This document shows, in pieces, positions 3,559-7,626 of a stretch of DNA of 7,626 bases; position 1 is the stretch's first letter, and each line of letters opens with the position of its first letter. The notes below the pieces were generated by a model. The model ran no database searches, was not told the origin of the DNA, and worked only from the letters and a program-made list of their open reading frames with translations. The stretch lies in assembly GCA_947453015.1 (NCBI GenBank), contig CANGFL010000058.1, positions 1 to 7,626 of the forward strand. The letters are read 5' to 3'. The translations under genes and the position numbers were made by a program. The DNA is from Oxalobacteraceae bacterium (GTDB taxonomy: Bacteria; Pseudomonadota; Gammaproteobacteria; Burkholderiales; Burkholderiaceae_D).

Positions 3559-6453
3559 GTGCAGACCAGTCAAGAAATTACAGTCAAATCCGGTGGCGAA
3601 TTCGCGGCGGTACCTAAGGCCTCAGCCCTTGCGCCTTCTACGGCAAGTTCGGTCGCTCCTATCGCAGATTACAAAATCATTCGACGTAATGGGGCGGTGG
3701 TGGGCTTCGAGCCTTCCAAAATTTCCATCGCCATGACCAAGGCCTTTCTCGCTGTAAATGGCGGGCAGGGTGCCGCTTCTGCGCGAGTGCGTGAATTGGT
3801 CGAGCAGTTAACCGTGGGTGTGGTGTCGGTGTTGATGCGTCGCCAGCCTTCCGGCGGCACGTTTCACATCGAAGATGTGCAAGATCAGGTTGAGCTTGCG
3901 CTGATGCGCTCCGGCGAGCACGACGTTGCTCGTGCCTATGTTTTGTATCGCGCCAAGCGACAGGAAGAGCGCGCTCAGCAACAGGCAGCCAAACCTTCCG
4001 TGGCGCGTGAGCACGCACTACATATTTTGGTTGACGGTCAGCGTCAGCCGTTGGATATGGATCGTCTGCTGGCGATGATCACCTCAGCCTGCATCGGTTT
4101 AGAAAAACACGTTGATGCAGATGCTATCGTGAGCGAGACCGTACGCAATCTCTATGATGGTGTGCCGGTTGAGGAGTTGTATAAGTCTGCGATTCTTGCG
4201 GCGCGCGCGCTCATGGAAAAAGATCCTGCTTATAGCCAGGTCACAGCGCGTTTGCTCATGCACACTATTCGTAAAGAAGTGTTCGGCGCGGAAGTGGCGC
4301 AAGCCGATGCTAAGCAGCATTACATTGATTACTTCCCTAAATTCATCAAGAAGGGCATTGAAGCCGACTTGTTGGATTCCAAGCTCGCACAATTTGATTT
4401 GAAGAAGCTCGCAAAATCGCTGGTCGCGGAGCGTGATCTTCAGTTCGGCTATCTCGGTCTACAAACGTTGTACGACCGTTATTTCTTGCATATCGAAGGA
4501 ACTCGTATCGAAATGCCCCAGGCGTTTTATATGCGCGTTGCTATGGGTCTGGCGCTCAATGAGATTGACCGTGAAGCGCGAGCAATCGAGTTTTACAACT
4601 TGCTCTCGACCTTTGATTTCATGAGCTCGACGCCGACTCTCTTTAATTCCGGCACGCTGCGCTCCCAGCTATCGTCTTGCTACCTGACGACTGTCTCAGA
4701 TGATCTGGATGGCATCTACGAAGCGATCAAAGAAAATGCATTGCTAGCGAAGTATGCGGGTGGCTTGGGTAATGACTGGACTCCCGTTCGCGCACTCGGC
4801 GCTCATATCAAAGGTACTAACGGTAAATCACAGGGCGTGGTTCCGTTTTTGAAGGTGGTTAACGACACTGCGGTGGCAGTCAATCAGGGTGGCAAACGTA
4901 AAGGTGCGGTATGCGCGTACTTGGAAACCTGGCACTTGGATGTGGAAGAGTTCCTCGAGCTGCGCAAAAATACCGGTGATGATCGCCGTCGTACACACGA
5001 CATGAATACATCGAACTGGATTCCCGATTTGTTTATGAAGCGCGTGATGGAGAAAGGTGAGTGGACGTTATTCTCGCCCTCTGACGTCGAAGATCTGCAC
5101 GACAAGTTTGGCAAGCAATTCGAGACAGCCTATCTTTCATACGAGGCTAAAGCGGCCAGTGGCGAACTCAAATTATTCAAGAAAGTTCAGGCGCTTGATC
5201 TGTGGCGCAAGATGCTTTCTATGTTGTTTGAGACGGGTCATCCATGGATTACCTTTAAAGATCCATGCAATATCCGCTCGCCTCAGCAGCACGTTGGCGT
5301 TGTACACAGCTCCAACTTATGCACAGAGATCACGCTGAACACCAATGATTCCGAAATCGCAGTGTGTAATCTCGGTTCAGTGAATTTGCCGGCGCACATG
5401 AAGGATGGCAAGCTCGATCACGAGAAGCTGCATGCAACCATACGTACAGCGATGCGCATGCTCGATAACGTGATTGATATTAATTACTACGCCGTGAAAA
5501 AAGCGCGCGATTCTAATTTGCGTCATCGTCCGGTCGGCATGGGCATCATGGGTTTCCAAGATTGCTTGCACGTTATGCGCATACCGTATGCCTCAAAAGA
5601 AGCGGTTGAATTTGCGGATCGCTCCATGGAAGCCGTTTGCTATTACGCTTACATGGCATCGACCGAATTGGCAGAAGAGCGCGGAACGTATAGCTCGTAT
5701 CGCGGCTCACTGTGGGATAGAGGTATTTTGCCGCAGGATTCCTTGAAGCTGCTCGCTGATGAGCGTGGTGGTTATCTTGAAGTCGATACATCAGAAACGA
5801 TGGACTGGGCAAGTTTGCGCGCTCGTATCAAGCAGTACGGCATGCGCAATTCAAATTGCGTAGCGATTGCACCAACCGCCACCATTTCGAACATCATTGG
5901 TGTGTCTGCGTGTATTGAGCCTACGTATCAAAATCTGTACGTGAAGTCGAACCTCTCGGGTGAATTTACTGAGATCAATGAATATCTGGTTCGTGATCTC
6001 AAGACGCGTGGTTTGTGGGATGAAGTGATGGTCGCCGATCTAAAATATTTTGATGGCAGTCTGGCGCGCATCGATCGCATTCCACAAGATCTGCGTGATC
6101 TATACGCTACTGCATTTGAAGTCGATCCTAGCTGGTTGGTTGAAGCGGCTTCACGTCGTCAGAAGTGGATTGATCAGGCCCAGTCGCTCAACATCTACAT
6201 GGCTGGCGCGTCGGGTAAGAAGCTCGATGAGACCTACAAGCTGGCGTGGCTACGCGGTCTGAAGACAACCTATTACTTGCGTACTATTGGTGCTACTCAT
6301 GCTGAGAAGTCCACCAGTAAAACTGGTGCTTTGAATGCTGTATCGGCCGACATGCCTACAGCAGCTAGTGCTGCTCCAGTTGAGGCTGATGGCCCTGCCT
6401 GCATGATGAGACCCGGTGATCCTGGTTTCGACGAGTGCGAGGCCTGTCAGTAA
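3559..6453 (+). CDS. nrdA: Class Ia ribonucleoside-diphosphate reductase, large subunit NrdA, with two ATP cones
   Basis: NrdA reduces ribonucleoside diphosphates to deoxy forms with a radical delivered by NrdB. From GTG 3559 it has 964 residues, about 200 more than E. coli NrdA and nearly the size of the Pseudomonas aeruginosa double-cone enzyme. After a flexible Ala/Ser/Pro-rich start come ATP cone 1 (about 37-135, YKIIRRNGAVVGFEPSKI) and ATP cone 2 (about 152-244). The catalytic barrel contains C374 (SSC), N586-C588-E590 (NLCTE), C603 (VCNLGS) and the radical-transfer pair Y905-Y906 (TTYYLRT). The C-terminal tail ends CEACQ, with C960 and C963 as the redox pair reached by thioredoxin or glutaredoxin. 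No key residue is missing. GTG 3559 is preferred because GGGAG precedes it by five bases and the resulting MQTSQ start fits relatives as I recall them. ATG 3529, with AAGG before it, is the main alternative (974 residues). GTG 3394 is less likely. NrdR repression is predicted. nrdB follows after 111 bases. Confidence 0.95.
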   Translation: MQTSQEITVKSGGEFAAVPKASALAPSTASSVAPIADYKIIRRNGAVVGFEPSKISIAMTKAFLAVNGGQGAASARVRELVEQLTVGVVSVLMRRQPSGGTFHIEDVQDQVELALMRSGEHDVARAYVLYRAKRQEERAQQQAAKPSVAREHALHILVDGQRQPLDMDRLLAMITSACIGLEKHVDADAIVSETVRNLYDGVPVEELYKSAILAARALMEKDPAYSQVTARLLMHTIRKEVFGAEVAQADAKQHYIDYFPKFIKKGIEADLLDSKLAQFDLKKLAKSLVAERDLQFGYLGLQTLYDRYFLHIEGTRIEMPQAFYMRVAMGLALNEIDREARAIEFYNLLSTFDFMSSTPTLFNSGTLRSQLSSCYLTTVSDDLDGIYEAIKENALLAKYAGGLGNDWTPVRALGAHIKGTNGKSQGVVPFLKVVNDTAVAVNQGGKRKGAVCAYLETWHLDVEEFLELRKNTGDDRRRTHDMNTSNWIPDLFMKRVMEKGEWTLFSPSDVEDLHDKFGKQFETAYLSYEAKAASGELKLFKKVQALDLWRKMLSMLFETGHPWITFKDPCNIRSPQQHVGVVHSSNLCTEITLNTNDSEIAVCNLGSVNLPAHMKDGKLDHEKLHATIRTAMRMLDNVIDINYYAVKKARDSNLRHRPVGMGIMGFQDCLHVMRIPYASKEAVEFADRSMEAVCYYAYMASTELAEERGTYSSYRGSLWDRGILPQDSLKLLADERGGYLEVDTSETMDWASLRARIKQYGMRNSNCVAIAPTATISNIIGVSACIEPTYQNLYVKSNLSGEFTEINEYLVRDLKTRGLWDEVMVADLKYFDGSLARIDRIPQDLRDLYATAFEVDPSWLVEAASRRQKWIDQAQSLNIYMAGASGKKLDETYKLAWLRGLKTTYYLRTIGATHAEKSTSKTGALNAVSADMPTAASAAPVEADGPACMMRPGDPGFDECEACQ

Positions 6454-6460
6454 AAAATTC

Positions 6461-6508
6461 GGGTTGGTTAGCGTGGTTAGATTGGTTTTTTGCCGCCCTT
6501 GCCAACCC
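6461..6508 (+). other. Predicted long hairpin and G-rich repeats between nrdA and nrdB
   Basis: GGGTTGG (6461-6467) is perfectly complementary to CCAACCC (6502-6508), a 7-bp stem enclosing 34 bases. The loop holds GG pairs in GTGGTTAG and ATTGG contexts, so a two-layer G-quadruplex is conceivable on the RNA. The T run (6485-6491) sits inside the loop, so this is not a normal terminator. It could stabilise or separate the nrdA part of the transcript. Confidence 0.35.
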
Positions 6509-6517
6509 CATAGCAGC

Positions 6518-6536
6518 TAACGACTGCGTAACGACT
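6518..6536 (+). repeat. Direct repeat TAACGACT, two copies 11 bp apart
   Basis: TAACGACT occurs at 6518-6525 and again at 6529-6536, separated by GCG. The 11-bp period equals about one helical turn. It lies between the hairpin and the nrdB ribosome site. It may be a protein site or a chance duplication. Confidence 0.5.
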
Positions 6537-6552
6537 AAAGATTTAAGTAACT

Positions 6553-6557
6553 AAGGA
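6553..6557 (+). promoter_or_regulatory. Ribosome binding site of nrdB
   Basis: AAGGA (6553-6557) lies seven bases before the ATG at 6565, a near-optimal Shine-Dalgarno sequence. It fixes the nrdB start and looks stronger than the site before nrdA. Confidence 0.8.
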
Positions 6558-6564
6558 TAACCAC

Positions 6565-7626
6565 ATGCTCTCTTGGGATGAAGAAACCGCTTCACGTGCA
6601 TCAGCACAACCTCGTCCACACCTTCAGGCGGTACCTAACGTACCGCAGTTTTCGACGCATGCGGATGCAGCGCTCAATCCAGGCATTCTTGCTCGTTCTG
6701 AGCCACAAGTAAACACCGCTCAGCGCGTGCAGGCGGCTGATAAACGTGTCATCAATGGCCAGACTGATGTTAATCAGCTCGTGCCCTTTAAGTACAAGTG
6801 GGCATGGGACAAATATCTTGCGGGTTGCGCCAATCATTGGATGCCGCAAGAAATCAATATGCAGCGCGATATCGAATTGTGGAAAAATCCGAATGGACTA
6901 ACTGAGGACGAGCGTCGTTTGGTGAAGCGCAATCTGGGCTTTTTCGTGACCGCTGACTCGCTCGCTGCCAACAACATCGTGCTGGGCACCTATCGTCATA
7001 TCACCGCACCTGAGTGCCGTCAGTATTTATTGCGGCAGGCTTTTGAGGAAGCTATTCATACCCATGCCTATCAATACATCGTTGAGTCGCTGGGTCTGGA
7101 AGAAAGCGAGATATTCAATGCCTATAATGAGGTCAAATCTATCCGCGATAAGGATCAGTTCCTGATTCCTTTCATTGAGACCCTGACCGATCCGGCGTTC
7201 ACCACCGGTACCACTGAGAATGATCAGAAATTATTGAAGTCGTTGATTGTCTTTGCCTGCCTGATGGAAGGCCTGTTCTTTTACGTCGGCTTCACTCAGA
7301 TCTTGGCGTTAGGCCGTCAGAACAAGATGATGGGTGCGGCAGAGCAGTACCAGTACATACTGCGAGATGAGTCCATGCACTGCAATTTTGGGATCGATCT
7401 GATCAACACCATCAAGCTAGAAAACCCTCACTTGTGGACTTCTACATTCAAAGAAGAGATCAAGGCGCTATTTTTGGAAGCAGTAGAGTTGGAATATCGC
7501 TACGCAGAGGATACAATGCCGCGTGGCGTGCTTGGATTGAATGCGCCAATGTTTAAAGGCTATTTGCGTTTTATCGCAAATCGTCGTGCGCAGCAGATTG
7601 GTTTGGAAGCGCTGTTTCCTCAGGAG
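6565..7626 (+). CDS. nrdB: Class Ia ribonucleoside-diphosphate reductase, small subunit NrdB (3' end outside window)
   Basis: NrdB carries the diiron-tyrosyl radical that starts catalysis in NrdA. The window holds 354 complete codons with no stop, so the final residues are missing, including the C-terminal tail that docks on NrdA. By comparison with E. coli NrdB, the iron ligands are D131 (TADSLAANN), E162 and H165 ([10 protein letters not shown]), E235 (LMEGLFF), and E269 and H272 (RDESMH). The radical tyrosine is Y169, four residues after H165. All six ligands and the tyrosine are present, so this is a class Ia type protein and not a tyrosine-less variant. The first 70 residues are variable and Ala/Gln-rich, as often seen before the ferritin-like core, and the start MLSWDEE is typical of betaproteobacterial NrdB as I recall it. 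The gene is on the same strand as nrdA after a 111-base gap with no clear terminator, so the two are probably cotranscribed. Confidence 0.96.
   Translation, partial: MLSWDEETASRASAQPRPHLQAVPNVPQFSTHADAALNPGILARSEPQVNTAQRVQAADKRVINGQTDVNQLVPFKYKWAWDKYLAGCANHWMPQEINMQRDIELWKNPNGLTEDERRLVKRNLGFFVTADSLAANNIVLGTYRHITAPECRQYLLRQAFEEAIHTHAYQYIVESLGLEESEIFNAYNEVKSIRDKDQFLIPFIETLTDPAFTTGTTENDQKLLKSLIVFACLMEGLFFYVGFTQILALGRQNKMMGAAEQYQYILRDESMHCNFGIDLINTIKLENPHLWTSTFKEEIKALFLEAVELEYRYAEDTMPRGVLGLNAPMFKGYLRFIANRRAQQIGLEALFPQE

Noticed and set aside
3669..5812. Several minus-strand open frames of 60-115 codons under nrdA
   Set aside because: They are complements of a conserved coding region, with no recognisable protein features.

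Overview
The window reads as ordinary chromosomal DNA of a betaproteobacterium, most likely Burkholderiales. The moderate GC content (roughly half, by eye) and the N-terminus of NrdA suggest the Oxalobacteraceae side of that order. The lineage rests on gene order recalled from that group (ffh, ypjD/ccsA-type gene, PP0621-type gene, pilS/pilR, ampD) and on the double-ATP-cone NrdA. It is an inference, not a database result. No mobile element, CRISPR array, tRNA or rRNA was seen.

Layout. Positions 1-257 (minus strand) hold the 5' end of ffh, the protein part of the signal recognition particle. A divergent gap of 161 bases separates it from a plus-strand pair: a YpjD/CcsA-like membrane protein (419-1231) and a small membrane-anchored protein with a Cys/His cluster (1228-1470, TTG start overlapping the previous stop). 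A strong intrinsic terminator (1490-1516) closes this unit. Next is a second overlapping pair: a PilR-like sigma-54 activator with no receiver domain (1592-2629) and ampD, a cytoplasmic peptidoglycan-recycling amidase (2616-3233).

The last part is the aerobic class Ia ribonucleotide reductase operon: nrdA (3559-6453) and nrdB (6565 to the window end, incomplete). NrdA carries two N-terminal ATP cones and all recognisable catalytic residues. NrdB has all six iron ligands and the radical tyrosine in the part that is visible. The region before nrdA holds a good sigma-70-type promoter and two NrdR-box-like palindromes exactly 31 bp apart. One box overlaps the -10 element, which predicts repression by NrdR. 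A predicted leader of about 280 nt follows, with several possible hairpins, one of which includes part of the nrdA ribosome binding site.

I see no clearly new biological system. The most useful observations are the NrdR/promoter arrangement, the long structured nrdA leader with an ambiguous start codon, and the receiver-less activator where a PilS/PilR pair would be expected.
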